Part shown: positions 1 to 6,486 of the stretch, one piece after another | Position numbering within the stretch: the stretch's first letter is position 1 | How the letters are laid out: the number at the start of each line of letters is the position of its first letter | Assembly: GCA_002684755.1 (NCBI GenBank) | Contig: NYVS01000139.1 | Span: 8,300 to 14,789 of the forward strand | Length of the DNA: 6,490 nt | Origin: Phycisphaerae bacterium | GTDB lineage: Bacteria > Planctomycetota > Phycisphaerae > Phycisphaerales > SM1A02 | Reading direction: 5' to 3' | Translations under genes and position numbers: made by a program | Notes under the pieces: generated by a model | Seen by the model: only the letters and a program-made list of their open reading frames with translations | Told to the model about the DNA's origin: nothing | Database searches by the model: none

Positions 1-1115
1 CCCGAGGCGAAGGTGAGTCCACGCTTCGGATTGACGGGGATCTGATTGATTCCCGACAGTTCGTACTCGACCGGATCCTCGATGGTGATGATCTTCTTCC
101 GAGGGTCGTAGAGCTTGCTGAGGCCGGCGTACAGGGAGGTCGTCTTGCCGGAACCGGTGGGGCCGGTGACCAGCACCAGGCCGTGCGGCTTCGCGATCAG
201 ATGGTCCATCGTGTCTCGATCACGCTCGGCCATTCCGAGGCTCTTGAGATCGAGCGGAAGCGACGACTTGTCGAGAATTCGCATCACGACCGACTCGCCG
301 TACAGCGTCGGCACGGTCGAGACGCGGATGTCCACCTTGCGGCCCTCGAATCGCAGCGAGATGTGGCCGTCCTGGGGGACGTATCGCTCGGCGATGTTCA
401 TGTGGGCCATGATCTTGATCCGGCCGACCAGCGCCGCCTGCAGGTGCTTCGGCGGGGAGGGTTGCTCGCGGAGCACGCCGTCCACCCGGTACTTCACCTT
501 GAGTTCGTCTTCGAAGGGTTCGACGTGGACGTCGCTCGTCCGCGACTGGATCGCTTCGAGAAGCAGCAGGTTGACGAGGTTGATCAGCGACGGCTGTTCC
601 GCCATCTGGTGGACGTCATCCGCCTCGATCGCGTCGAGGTTGTGCTCGGTCTCGCTCGCGATGTCGTCGTCCGCGGCGAGGCTTTCCGCCATGCGGGCCG
701 CGGTGGTTCCGTACGCGGACTTCATGAGTTCGGCGAAGATCGCCGACTCGAGTCCGACCCGCACCACTTCGCGCGAGGTCCTGGTCGCCACTTCGTCGAC
801 CGCTTCGGTGTCGAGGGGGTCCAGCATCGCCACCGTCACGCGTCCGGGCTCGAGCGTGATCGGCACCACGCGAAGGCGGACCGAGACCTCGGGGGGAAGA
901 ACCTCGGCGGCTTCCGTGTCGAAGGCCGGCATCCGGTCCAGCAGTTCGATGCCCAGGAGTCGCAGGCGGTCGAGATCCGGGCCGGCGGGCGACGAGGCCT
1001 CCGACGAGGATTCGCCGGGAATCTCGAGGGTGATCTCGGGCGCAGCGGCGTCCTCGTCCCCCCCGAAGGTGGTCGAGGCTTCGAAACGTGCTTCTTCGCC
1101 GATCTGTTCGCTCAC
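1..1115 (-). CDS. gspE: GspE/PilB-family type II secretion or type IV pilus assembly ATPase, N-terminal part (3' end outside window)
   Basis: This is a cytoplasmic hexameric ATPase of the family that powers pseudopilus or type IV pilus assembly. I translated the reverse strand by hand and found 371 codons from a GTG at 1115. Residues about 50-135 resemble the T2SSE_N/MshEN domain, with 'LPPEVSVRLRVVPI' and 'VAMLDPLD'. An acidic linker follows. The ATPase N-terminal subdomain carries SDVHVEPF (194-201), 'RIKIMAHMNIAERYVPQDG' (232-250) and 'DIRVSTVPTLYGESVVMRIL' (262-281). Walker A is GPTGSGKT (318-325) and the Asp box is TIEDPVEY (344-351). The frame is open to the window edge just after GLTFAS, so Walker B, the His box and any zinc tetracysteine lie outside. 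Family proteins run to about 500-570 residues, so roughly a third is missing. The start is supported by AGGAAG 10 bases upstream. Whether it is GspE or PilB cannot be decided here; the symbol is only a family label. Confidence 0.93.
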   Translation of the reverse strand, partial: MSEQIGEEARFEASTTFGGDEDAAAPEITLEIPGESSSEASSPAGPDLDRLRLLGIELLDRMPAFDTEAAEVLPPEVSVRLRVVPITLEPGRVTVAMLDPLDTEAVDEVATRTSREVVRVGLESAIFAELMKSAYGTTAARMAESLAADDDIASETEHNLDAIEADDVHQMAEQPSLINLVNLLLLEAIQSRTSDVHVEPFEDELKVKYRVDGVLREQPSPPKHLQAALVGRIKIMAHMNIAERYVPQDGHISLRFEGRKVDIRVSTVPTLYGESVVMRILDKSSLPLDLKSLGMAERDRDTMDHLIAKPHGLVLVTGPTGSGKTTSLYAGLSKLYDPRKKIITIEDPVEYELSGINQIPVNPKRGLTFAS

Positions 1116-1125
1116 GAGGGTGTCG

Positions 1126-1131
1126 CTTCCT
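1126..1131 (-). promoter_or_regulatory. Ribosome binding site of the GspE/PilB gene
   Basis: On the minus strand AGGAAG lies 10 bases before the GTG at 1115. It decides this start over a second in-frame GTG about 40 bases further upstream, which would place the hairpin at 1135-1158 inside the coding region. Confidence 0.6.
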
Positions 1132-1134
1132 GAT

Positions 1135-1158
1135 GGTGCCGGGGGGCGATGCGGCACC
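1135..1158 (-). other. Stem-loop just upstream of the ATPase ribosome binding site
   Basis: Seven perfect base pairs (GGTGCCG with CGGCACC) enclose a 10-base C-rich loop. The stem sits between the stop of the secreted repeat protein (1189) and the AGGAAG of the ATPase gene, ending 3 bases before that site. No T-run follows on the minus strand, so it is not a standard intrinsic terminator. It could be a partial attenuator, an mRNA processing or stability element, or a chance GC-rich pairing. Confidence 0.35.
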
Positions 1159-1188
1159 GCCCCGTGAAATCCCGATTTCGATCGCGGG

Positions 1189-2574
1189 TCAGTCGCTGCC
1201 GCGATCCTGCTTTCCGTCCTTGCTGCCGGAGGGCGAGATGCCCTGGGCGCCCACGCCGCGGTCGCGATTCTTGCTCAACTCGTCGGGGCTCTTGAATCGC
1301 GGACGCGCCGGGTGATCCTTGCCAGGTGCGAGCGTGCGGATCTTCTCGCTTCTGATGCCGCCCGGGCTGCCGCCCGCGGGTCCAGCGGCACCGTCTCTCG
1401 GACGCGAGTTGCCGGGAAGGGCGCCGGTCTGTTCCGGGGTCAGAACCGCGAGGATGCGACGCCGGGTCTCGTCGACGAGATCGGTCTTCTCCGCGACGAT
1501 CCGGTCGGCTTCGCTCTGGACCCGCTCGACCTTCTTGCCGTTCCGGCGGTCGATCATCCGCTGCACCTTGACCCGGGCTTCGCCCGGCTCGTGAATGCGG
1601 AAGGCTTCCACGATCCGCATTTCGATGTTCGCGAGGCGAAGGTCGAATTCGACTTCGATCTCGTCCAGCTGGGCCCGCTGGCCGTCGGTGAGATCGGGCA
1701 GGGTGCGGATGCTCTCCAGCAGTCGGGGGATCGGGGTGGGTCGGAAGGCCCGGGGATATCCCTCGGCGAGGGCCGCGTCCCGGAACCGTTCATTGAACTC
1801 GCCGGGAAGCGCCTCGGCGATGCGGACCACGAACTCGTCCTGAATGCGTCGGACCTGCACCCGGGTCGACATGATCTGGTCCGTCGCGGACAGTCCGGCC
1901 TCGAAGTCCATCGCGGCCATCGCGTCCTTGATCTTGTCCTGGAGCGAATCGATCTTCGCGGTTCTCACCGCGAGGGCCTCGTCGAGCGCGAGCTCGTATT
2001 CGACCACGATCGGATCGATCGCCTCCTCGATCTCGTAGGGGAATCGAAGCGTCCTCACGAGGGTGAAGAGGTCCACGGACTCGCCCATCAGTTCGCCCTT
2101 CGGAAGTTCCTTCTCTCTCCGGAGGGTTCGTTCGAATCGCGGCCAGCGATCTATCTGGGAGGGGGTCAGCTGGGCGCGAACGTTGTTGAGGAAACTCCGG
2201 CCGAGTTCGGCCCGCTCGGTGTCCCAGACCGCGAGGGGCTCGAGGATCATCTCCATCACCGCATCCGGTCGGGCGTTCCCGATCCGACTCTGCAGGCCTC
2301 GCATCCGGTTCTTGACCTCTTCGACACCCGCCTCGTACGACACCATGTAGTCCTGGAGCAGGACTTCGACGATCGGTCGCTGCCAGTCCTCGAGCTTGAG
2401 GATCTCGACGAAGAGGGGCATGTCGCGGTCGAGGAACTCGGGGCGGAAGGAATCCGCGAACCCGGCCTGGGCGCCGAACTGGGCGGACGCGGGGGCGGAC
2501 ATCGACATCGCCGTTCCCACCGAGAGGGCGGCGACGAGCACGGAAGACTTGATTCGACGAAGAAGCATGGTCAT
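1189..2574 (-). CDS. Exported LTxxQ-type protein with three ~115-residue repeats, function unknown
   Basis: The product is about 461 residues; I do not recognise it as a named protein. It begins with a clear Sec signal peptide: basic 'LLRRIK', a hydrophobic core, and likely cleavage after 'APASA' at residue 31. The mature part is mainly charged, helix-prone sequence. Three degenerate repeats are visible, starting near residues 52 ('MPLFVEILKLEDWQ'), 167 ('VDLFTLVRTLRFPYE') and 282 ('IPRLLESIRTLPDLTDGQ'). Each ends in a similar helix: 'NNVRAQLTPSQIDRW', 'VVRIAEALPGEFNERF', 'RRILAVLTPEQTGAL'. Three LTxxQ motifs recall the Spy/CpxP periplasmic proteins, but this protein is far longer. Residues about 388-461 are a Gly/Pro/Lys/Arg/Asp-rich, probably disordered tail. 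GGAG precedes the ATG at 2574 by 4 bases and a second ATG at 2568 by 10, so either could be used. In-frame extension to 2649 would bury the signal peptide and is unlikely. It lies 73 bases upstream of the ATPase gene and is probably co-transcribed. A periplasmic or envelope role is inference. Confidence 0.85.
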   Translation of the reverse strand: MTMLLRRIKSSVLVAALSVGTAMSMSAPASAQFGAQAGFADSFRPEFLDRDMPLFVEILKLEDWQRPIVEVLLQDYMVSYEAGVEEVKNRMRGLQSRIGNARPDAVMEMILEPLAVWDTERAELGRSFLNNVRAQLTPSQIDRWPRFERTLRREKELPKGELMGESVDLFTLVRTLRFPYEIEEAIDPIVVEYELALDEALAVRTAKIDSLQDKIKDAMAAMDFEAGLSATDQIMSTRVQVRRIQDEFVVRIAEALPGEFNERFRDAALAEGYPRAFRPTPIPRLLESIRTLPDLTDGQRAQLDEIEVEFDLRLANIEMRIVEAFRIHEPGEARVKVQRMIDRRNGKKVERVQSEADRIVAEKTDLVDETRRRILAVLTPEQTGALPGNSRPRDGAAGPAGGSPGGIRSEKIRTLAPGKDHPARPRFKSPDELSKNRDRGVGAQGISPSGSKDGKQDRGSD

Positions 2575-2682
2575 GGAACTCCGAGTCTGTGAGAACTTGG
2601 CCCCGGATGGGCCGGCCGGCCGGTTCCGAACACAGTTGGAACGCGGCACGGGGGAAAATATGGCACGTCAGGACGGGGAATC

Positions 2683-2709
2683 GGTCGAGAAGAGGCCATT
2701 TCCTCGACC
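2683..2709 (-). other. Weak stem-loop between the CoA-transferase and repeat-protein genes
   Basis: GGTCGAG pairs with CTCGACC (7 bp) around a 13-base loop, about 70 bases after the stop of the CoA-transferase gene. No T-run follows on either strand, so it is at best a poor terminator. The rest of 2575-2777 holds a GC palindrome (GGCCGGCC, near 2610-2622) and no promoter I would defend; the promoter of the repeat-protein gene may nevertheless lie here. Confidence 0.25.
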
Positions 2710-2777
2710 CGGGCCCTGAACGGCGAGGATTGTCCGAATCAGTGTGGTTGGGCGACCATGCCGGCAATATCTGCGCG

Positions 2778-3476
2778 TCATTCGGCGAGCACCGTTCGCT
2801 GCTCGATTCGCTTCTCGGACGTTGTGACGACGAGCCGGTCGACGTAGACGCCTGGCGTATGGATTCCATCTGGATCCAACGTGCCTGTATCGACGATTTC
2901 TTCCACTTCCACCACGGTTCGACGGCCACACTCGGCGACCATCGGATTGAAGTTTCGGGCCGTCTTTCGGTAGATCAGATTGCCACTTCGATCGGCCTTC
3001 CAGGCCTTCACGAGGGCGAGATCCGCCTGAATGCCCCGCTCCATCACGTAGGGTTCGCCGTCGAACTCGCGGATCTCCTTGCCCTCCGCCACGAGCGTTC
3101 CGACCCCGGTACGGGTGTAAAAAGCGGGGATTCCGGCCCCTCCAGCCCGCATTCGCTCGGCGAGCGTGCCCTGGGGATTGAATTCGACCTCGAGTTCGCC
3201 GGCCATGAATTGCCGTTCGAATTCCGCGTTCTCACCGACGTAGCTGGAAACCATCTTCCGGATCTGTCGGGTCTGGAGCAAAAGGCCCAGCCCCCAGTCG
3301 TCGACGCCGGCATTGTTGCTCACGGCGACGAGTTCGCGCGCCTTGGTGTCGCGAAGGGCGGTGATCAGCTGTTCAGGGATCCCGCAAAGACCGAAACCGC
3401 CGACTGCGACGGTCATCCCATCCTCCACGAGACCTTCGAGTGCGGCGGTGGGGGTGTCGAAGACCTTGTCGACCAT
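2778..3476 (-). CDS. scoA: Succinyl-CoA:3-ketoacid CoA-transferase, subunit A (family I CoA-transferase alpha subunit)
   Basis: The 232-residue product is full length for ScoA/AtoD-type alpha subunits. With a beta subunit it would move CoA between succinyl-CoA and acetoacetate or a related keto acid, in ketone-body or short-chain acid use, in the cytoplasm. Family hallmarks seen are '[16 protein letters not shown]' (26-41), '[15 protein letters not shown]' (53-67), '[14 protein letters not shown]' (77-90), '[30 protein letters not shown]' split over 98-127, and '[10 protein letters not shown]' (169-178). The ATG at 3476 has AAGGA 9 bases upstream. The catalytic glutamate of this family is in the beta subunit, normally encoded right after or overlapping alpha. 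Here the next 200 bases contain no such gene, the following minus-strand gene is unrelated, and the upstream neighbour is divergent. The exact acyl acceptor cannot be read from this subunit. Confidence 0.93.
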   Translation of the reverse strand: MVDKVFDTPTAALEGLVEDGMTVAVGGFGLCGIPEQLITALRDTKARELVAVSNNAGVDDWGLGLLLQTRQIRKMVSSYVGENAEFERQFMAGELEVEFNPQGTLAERMRAGGAGIPAFYTRTGVGTLVAEGKEIREFDGEPYVMERGIQADLALVKAWKADRSGNLIYRKTARNFNPMVAECGRRTVVEVEEIVDTGTLDPDGIHTPGVYVDRLVVTTSEKRIEQRTVLAE

Positions 3477-3627
3477 GGGGAGTAATCCTTCAGGAACCGC
3501 TCGTTTCCCTCGATTCAGGGACTTCGGGCGTCATTTACGGGCCTTAGAGTGTACCCCCTCCGGGGTGTTCTCGGATCGGTGGCGGCGTTTCCACGCCGAC
3601 CGGAAGCATGTTGCGAGCCCCTCCCAC
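3477..3627. promoter_or_regulatory. Divergent intergenic region expected to hold promoters for scoA and the MFS gene
   Basis: About 150 bases separate the two divergent starts, so promoters for both genes should lie here. The segment at about 3545-3553 reads TAGAGTGTA on plus and TACACTCTA on minus, giving a weak -10-like hexamer each way (TAGAGT and TACACT). I see no good -35 at the right distance for either. A small hairpin, CGGCGT with ACGCCG around TTCC (3583-3598), would fall in the 5' leader of the MFS mRNA. Placement of individual promoters is not secure. Confidence 0.3.
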
Positions 3628-4908
3628 GTGAGCCCCGACGAACTCCAAGTCGCACCTGTTCCCGGCGATCCCTCCGTGGCTCGCCGGCGGGTCCTCGACT
3701 TCGTGCTGATCGGCGTCCTGCTGGTGCTCACGGCGCTCCCCGATGCGATGGTCGTCCCCATCCTGGAGGAATTGATGGTCGAACGCTACGGCGTCGACCC
3801 GGGCCCCGCGCATGCATTCATTTCGATCAACCTGCTCGGTGGTCTGTGCGCGCTCCCGTTGCTTCGCACGACGATGCGAATCGGTCGCCCGGTGCTCGCG
3901 GTCGCGATCGCCGCGATCGCGGACGGGCTGCTTCTGGCGGCGATGTGGCTTCCGATCGGATTCTGGCCGACGATCGCGCTCCGCGGGCTCGAAGGCGTCG
4001 CCGACGTGGTGGTGTTCGCGGTGGTCTTCGACCTCGTCGGTCAATCCGGACGGGCTCGGGCCGCGGGCCTTCGATTCGGCATCGGCGCCGCCCTCCTCAG
4101 CATCGCCCTCGGTGGAGGCGCGATCCTCGGAGGACAGATCGCTCGCGCGGACGACGGAAGCGGGGATGCGGCGCGAGCCGTCTACCTGATCGGTGCTTCC
4201 GCATGCTTCCTCGCGGGCGTCGTGGCATTCCTCGGCCGTCATCGACTGCGACGCGTCGATTCCAAGGCCTCGACGCCCGCGACGCCATCCGTCACCGCGA
4301 CCGACCAGCCCCGCGCGCCGCTGTGGCCGCTCCTGCTCATGGCTTCGGCCGACCGGGCGGCCGGCGGTCTCCTGACCGGAACGCTCGGGCTCTTTCTCGC
4401 CGAAGCGATCGGTCTGGACCCGTCGATCCGTGGTCGACTGATCGGGTCGGTGCTGCTGTTGATGGGACTGGGTGCGATTCCCGCGGGGTGGGTGAGTGAT
4501 CGATTCGGCGACCTTCGAATCCGGGCGATCGGCGGGGTCGCGTTCGCCGCCGGTCTCTTCCTGCTCCCGCTCGCCGCCGACGATCTGTCCTCCTTGATCC
4601 AGACCATGCTCCTGCTCGGGATCGGCGGCGCGACGCTTCTGCCGACCTCGCTGGCACTGCTCGACCGTCTGCATGGCGGGCTCTTCGGCATGGGCGGTTT
4701 CCGCGCGGCCGGCGACTTCGGATTCCTGGTCGGCGTCTCGATGGCGGGCCTGCTGCTCTACCTGCTCGGCTCCGGCCGATCCTCGTATTCCGAATACGTC
4801 GCGGTCATCTGTGGTTTCGCGATCATGCACCTCTGCACCACGTTCGTGGCCGTACCGGCGCTGGCCCGACGCGATCGGGCGATGAAGCGCAAGCAGCAAG
4901 ACCCCTGA
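3628..4908 (+). CDS. Major facilitator superfamily (MFS) transporter, substrate unknown
   Basis: The 426-residue inner-membrane protein has about twelve hydrophobic segments, near residues 23-45, 62-80, 88-110, 114-136, 146-170, 184-204, 233-258, 268-289, 298-316, 322-345, 352-380 and 388-412. A hydrophilic central loop (about 204-231) divides the two six-helix halves. The clearest signature is the MFS motif A in the loop after helix 8, 'GWVSDRFGDLRIR' (287-299). The matching loop after helix 2, 'RTTMRIGRP', is degenerate. The C-terminus is basic (RRDRAMKRKQQ). The start is uncertain: I chose GTG at 3628, which leaves a short cytosolic tail before helix 1, but no Shine-Dalgarno is evident. 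In-frame GTG codons at 3565 and 3676 are alternatives; extension to 3313 would overlap scoA and is unlikely. Neighbours give no hint of the substrate. It is convergent with the sigma gene. Confidence 0.88.
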   Translation: MSPDELQVAPVPGDPSVARRRVLDFVLIGVLLVLTALPDAMVVPILEELMVERYGVDPGPAHAFISINLLGGLCALPLLRTTMRIGRPVLAVAIAAIADGLLLAAMWLPIGFWPTIALRGLEGVADVVVFAVVFDLVGQSGRARAAGLRFGIGAALLSIALGGGAILGGQIARADDGSGDAARAVYLIGASACFLAGVVAFLGRHRLRRVDSKASTPATPSVTATDQPRAPLWPLLLMASADRAAGGLLTGTLGLFLAEAIGLDPSIRGRLIGSVLLLMGLGAIPAGWVSDRFGDLRIRAIGGVAFAAGLFLLPLAADDLSSLIQTMLLLGIGGATLLPTSLALLDRLHGGLFGMGGFRAAGDFGFLVGVSMAGLLLYLLGSGRSSYSEYVAVICGFAIMHLCTTFVAVPALARRDRAMKRKQQDP

Positions 4909-4926
4909 CGGTGACGCAAGCCTGCG

Positions 4927-4966
4927 AAAAAACCGCCCCGGACGCCTTGCGGTGTCAGGAGCGGTT
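4927..4966 (-). terminator. Rho-independent terminator of the sigma factor gene
   Basis: On the minus strand a 16-position stem (4931-4966), with two mismatches and one G-T pair, closes on a GCAA tetraloop. The outer arms are AACCGC and GCGGTT. T6 (4932-4927) follows at once. It starts 31 bases after the sigma gene stop at 4997. On the plus strand the stem is followed by CGAG rather than T residues, so it should end transcription mainly from the sigma side; the MFS transcript may read into it only as a weak stop. Confidence 0.8.
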
Positions 4967-4996
4967 CGAGTGGACGTCTGGGCTGATCGGTGGAAG

Positions 4997-6100
4997 TCAG
5001 TTCTTCGTGGAGGGAATCCGGGCTTCCGCGGGATTCAGATCCTCGATCGTCGTCCGGAGCTTTTCGAGCGCCTTGTTCTGGATCTGTCGCACCCGTTCCT
5101 TGGTCACGCCGATGATCTGGCCGACCTGTTCGAGGGTGAGCGTGGTCCTCGCCTCCTCGACGCCGACGCCGAAGCGATGGCCGATGACCGTCTGTTCGAC
5201 CGAGGTGAGTTCGGCTTCGTTGGTGTCCATGAGGTGCCGGACTTCCGCCGCGGAATCCGCGATGTATTCCGCACGTCGCGTTTCGAGGTGATCGGATCGC
5301 TCGAACGCGGGATCGAAGTCCGTCACGAATCGCTGGCGGTGCCTCGTGCTCTTCATTCCATGACGGCTGAACGCCTTCAGGATTGCGCGGCAGGCGTAGG
5401 TGCTGAACTTGAACCCGCGCTCACAGTCGAACTTGTCGACCGATCGCATCAACGCCATGTTGCCTTCGCTGACCACGTCGGCGAACTCGCCATCCATGAT
5501 CCGGACCCGCTTCGCCATTGCGAGCACCAGCGCGAGATTCGTCTCGGCGATCTGTTCGCGGAAGGACGCGGCGATCGCGTGCCACCGGAGGATCGTGCGG
5601 GCCTCGCTGAGATCCGGGCGGCGGGTGCCGATTTCGATCTGGACGGCCCGCATGCGGAAGCGGGCGTAGTTGAACTTGAGGAAGAGGATTCGCTCCTGGG
5701 CTCCGGAGAGCACGAGCGACTTGCCGGCTTTCGGCGGGTCGACGCGTCCCCGCGCCGGGATGAGGTCCTCCATCAGCGGGCGGTACCAGGTCACGTCGGG
5801 GCGCTCGACGTCGTCGAGGCCGAAGATCTCGGTTTCCGCATCCGCCTCGTGGAAGATGTCCGCGTTGATGTAGTCGATCTCCTTCTCGAGCACCCTCGCA
5901 AGCAGCGATTCCTCCCGCCGGGAGAGGCGGCGGAGTTCTTCGCCGCTGCCACGGCTCTTTCGGCGGCCGATGCGGGTCGCGTCACCCGCGGGCTTGTGCG
6001 TGCCCGAGACCGGGCCGACGGAAGACCGGGATCGGGCGCGGACCCGGTCCAGTGGTGAGTTTCGGGAGGTCGAAGGATTCGTTTGTCGGAGTCGTGGCAT
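4997..6100 (-). CDS. Sigma-70 family RNA polymerase sigma factor, planctomycete-type
   Basis: The 367-residue protein should direct RNA polymerase to promoters. Residues 1-55 are a basic Arg/Ser-rich, probably disordered tail. Residues 56-120 form a lineage-specific segment ('EIDYINADIFHEADAETEIFG'). A region 1.2-like block, 'LSGAQERILFLKFNYARF', is at 131-148. Region 2 spans about 183-248: 'ETNLALVLAMAKRV' (2.1), 'DVVSEGNMALMRSVDKFD' (2.2) and 'GFKFSTYACRAILKAFSRHG' (2.3-2.4). Region 4 is at 297-352, with the helix-turn-helix 'TLEQVGQIIGVTKERVRQIQ' (322-341). The 2-to-4 linker is about 50 residues, too short for a full region 3. The aromatic TWWIRQ seen in housekeeping sigmas is replaced by CRAILKA, which argues against the primary RpoD. 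The ATG at 6100 has no clear Shine-Dalgarno, but I see no better start before the conserved part. It has its own terminator at 4927-4966 and stands as a single-gene unit. Confidence 0.93.
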   Translation of the reverse strand: MPRLRQTNPSTSRNSPLDRVRARSRSSVGPVSGTHKPAGDATRIGRRKSRGSGEELRRLSRREESLLARVLEKEIDYINADIFHEADAETEIFGLDDVERPDVTWYRPLMEDLIPARGRVDPPKAGKSLVLSGAQERILFLKFNYARFRMRAVQIEIGTRRPDLSEARTILRWHAIAASFREQIAETNLALVLAMAKRVRIMDGEFADVVSEGNMALMRSVDKFDCERGFKFSTYACRAILKAFSRHGMKSTRHRQRFVTDFDPAFERSDHLETRRAEYIADSAAEVRHLMDTNEAELTSVEQTVIGHRFGVGVEEARTTLTLEQVGQIIGVTKERVRQIQNKALEKLRTTIEDLNPAEARIPSTKN

Positions 6101-6243
6101 GGTCGTGATTGCTGGACCGCAAGCGGCCGAAGCACCCCCTGATATGTGCCACCCCGGGCCATTCTCGGCTGGTGCAAAGCCGGGAACGCACCGGAAACAG
6201 GGCTGCCTCGATCATCCTGAAACGAAGCAAGAAGCCCTGCAAG

Positions 6244-6264
6244 GTGACGGCGGATCGCCGTCAC
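6244..6264. repeat. Perfect inverted repeat, 9-bp arms around GAT
   Basis: GTGACGGCG and CGCCGTCAC flank a 3-base spacer, giving a 21-base two-fold symmetric site 136 bases upstream of the sigma gene start. The short spacer suits a dimeric repressor operator better than a stable RNA hairpin. No T-run follows on either strand. I found no second copy in the window. Confidence 0.55.
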
Positions 6265-6400
6265 TCCTACGTTTCGTCGCCCGGCGGGGTTCGGATTCCA
6301 GCCGGTTCCGACGTTGGATTATTCGTGTTCGGGCCGCGACGGTTGCATGCGGTTCGCCGGGCGTGGATGCGGCAGTGGGGCGGAACGCCTTCGATGCCCC

Positions 6401-6440
6401 GTTTTCGGGGTGTTTCAGGCGTTTTCAAGGTGGTTCAAGG
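6401..6440. repeat. Four degenerate 10-bp direct repeats in exact helical phase
   Basis: Four consecutive decamers read GTTTTCGGGG, TGTTTCAGGC, GTTTTCAAGG and TGGTTCAAGG. Positions 4, 5, 6 and 9 (T, T, C, G) are invariant and most others vary between two bases. The 10-base period keeps all copies on one face of the helix, as in arrays bound by response regulators. They are about 300-340 bases upstream of the sigma gene. The copies are short and divergent, so chance is possible. Confidence 0.4.
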
Positions 6441-6451
6441 GCCATGACAGC

Positions 6452-6486
6452 AAAAGGCCGGACCGCGAAACGTGCGGCCCGGCCTT
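6452..6486 (-). terminator. Terminator-like hairpin at the right window edge
   Basis: AAGGCCGG, mismatch, CCGC (6454-6466) pairs with GCGG, mismatch, CCGGCCTT (6474-6486) around a 7-base loop. On the minus strand the stem runs straight into TTTTG; on plus it is followed by CATT. It therefore best serves a minus-strand gene lying to the right of the window. A TGA at 6488-6486 on the minus strand could even be that gene's stop, but this cannot be tested here. Confidence 0.6.

Noticed and set aside
183..1133. Long plus-strand frames (115-1167 and 183-1133) opposite the ATPase gene
   Set aside because: The minus strand encodes an unmistakable GspE/PilB protein with Walker A and Asp box. The plus frames are antisense shadows left open by high GC and match no family.
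1312..2592. 426-codon plus-strand frame opposite the repeat protein
   Set aside because: The reverse strand has a signal peptide, repeated motifs and a sensible start. The plus frame is a low-complexity Asp/His/Arg-rich antisense product without recognisable features.
1790..2929. 379-codon minus-strand frame overlapping scoA and the repeat protein
   Set aside because: It runs in another frame across two well-supported genes and is Arg/Pro-rich, which is typical of out-of-frame GC-rich sequence.
3544..4899. 451-codon minus-strand frame opposite the MFS gene
   Set aside because: It is extremely charged (Glu/Arg/Gln/His) and is the antisense of hydrophobic MFS codons; no domain is recognisable.
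6130..6150. Possible sigma-54 promoter (TGGCACATATC on minus)
   Set aside because: The -24-like TGGCAC is present, but the matching TTGC -12 element at the fixed spacing is absent.
6285..6305. tRNA T-arm-like string (GGTTCGGATTCC)
   Set aside because: The invariant A after the purine in TTCRA is G here, and no acceptor, D or anticodon arms can be folded around it.
6109..6447. Plus-strand 112-codon frame ending 6 bases before a hairpin
   Set aside because: It starts on TTG with no ribosome site and has no family resemblance. The hairpin's T-run is on the minus strand, so the terminator does not support it.
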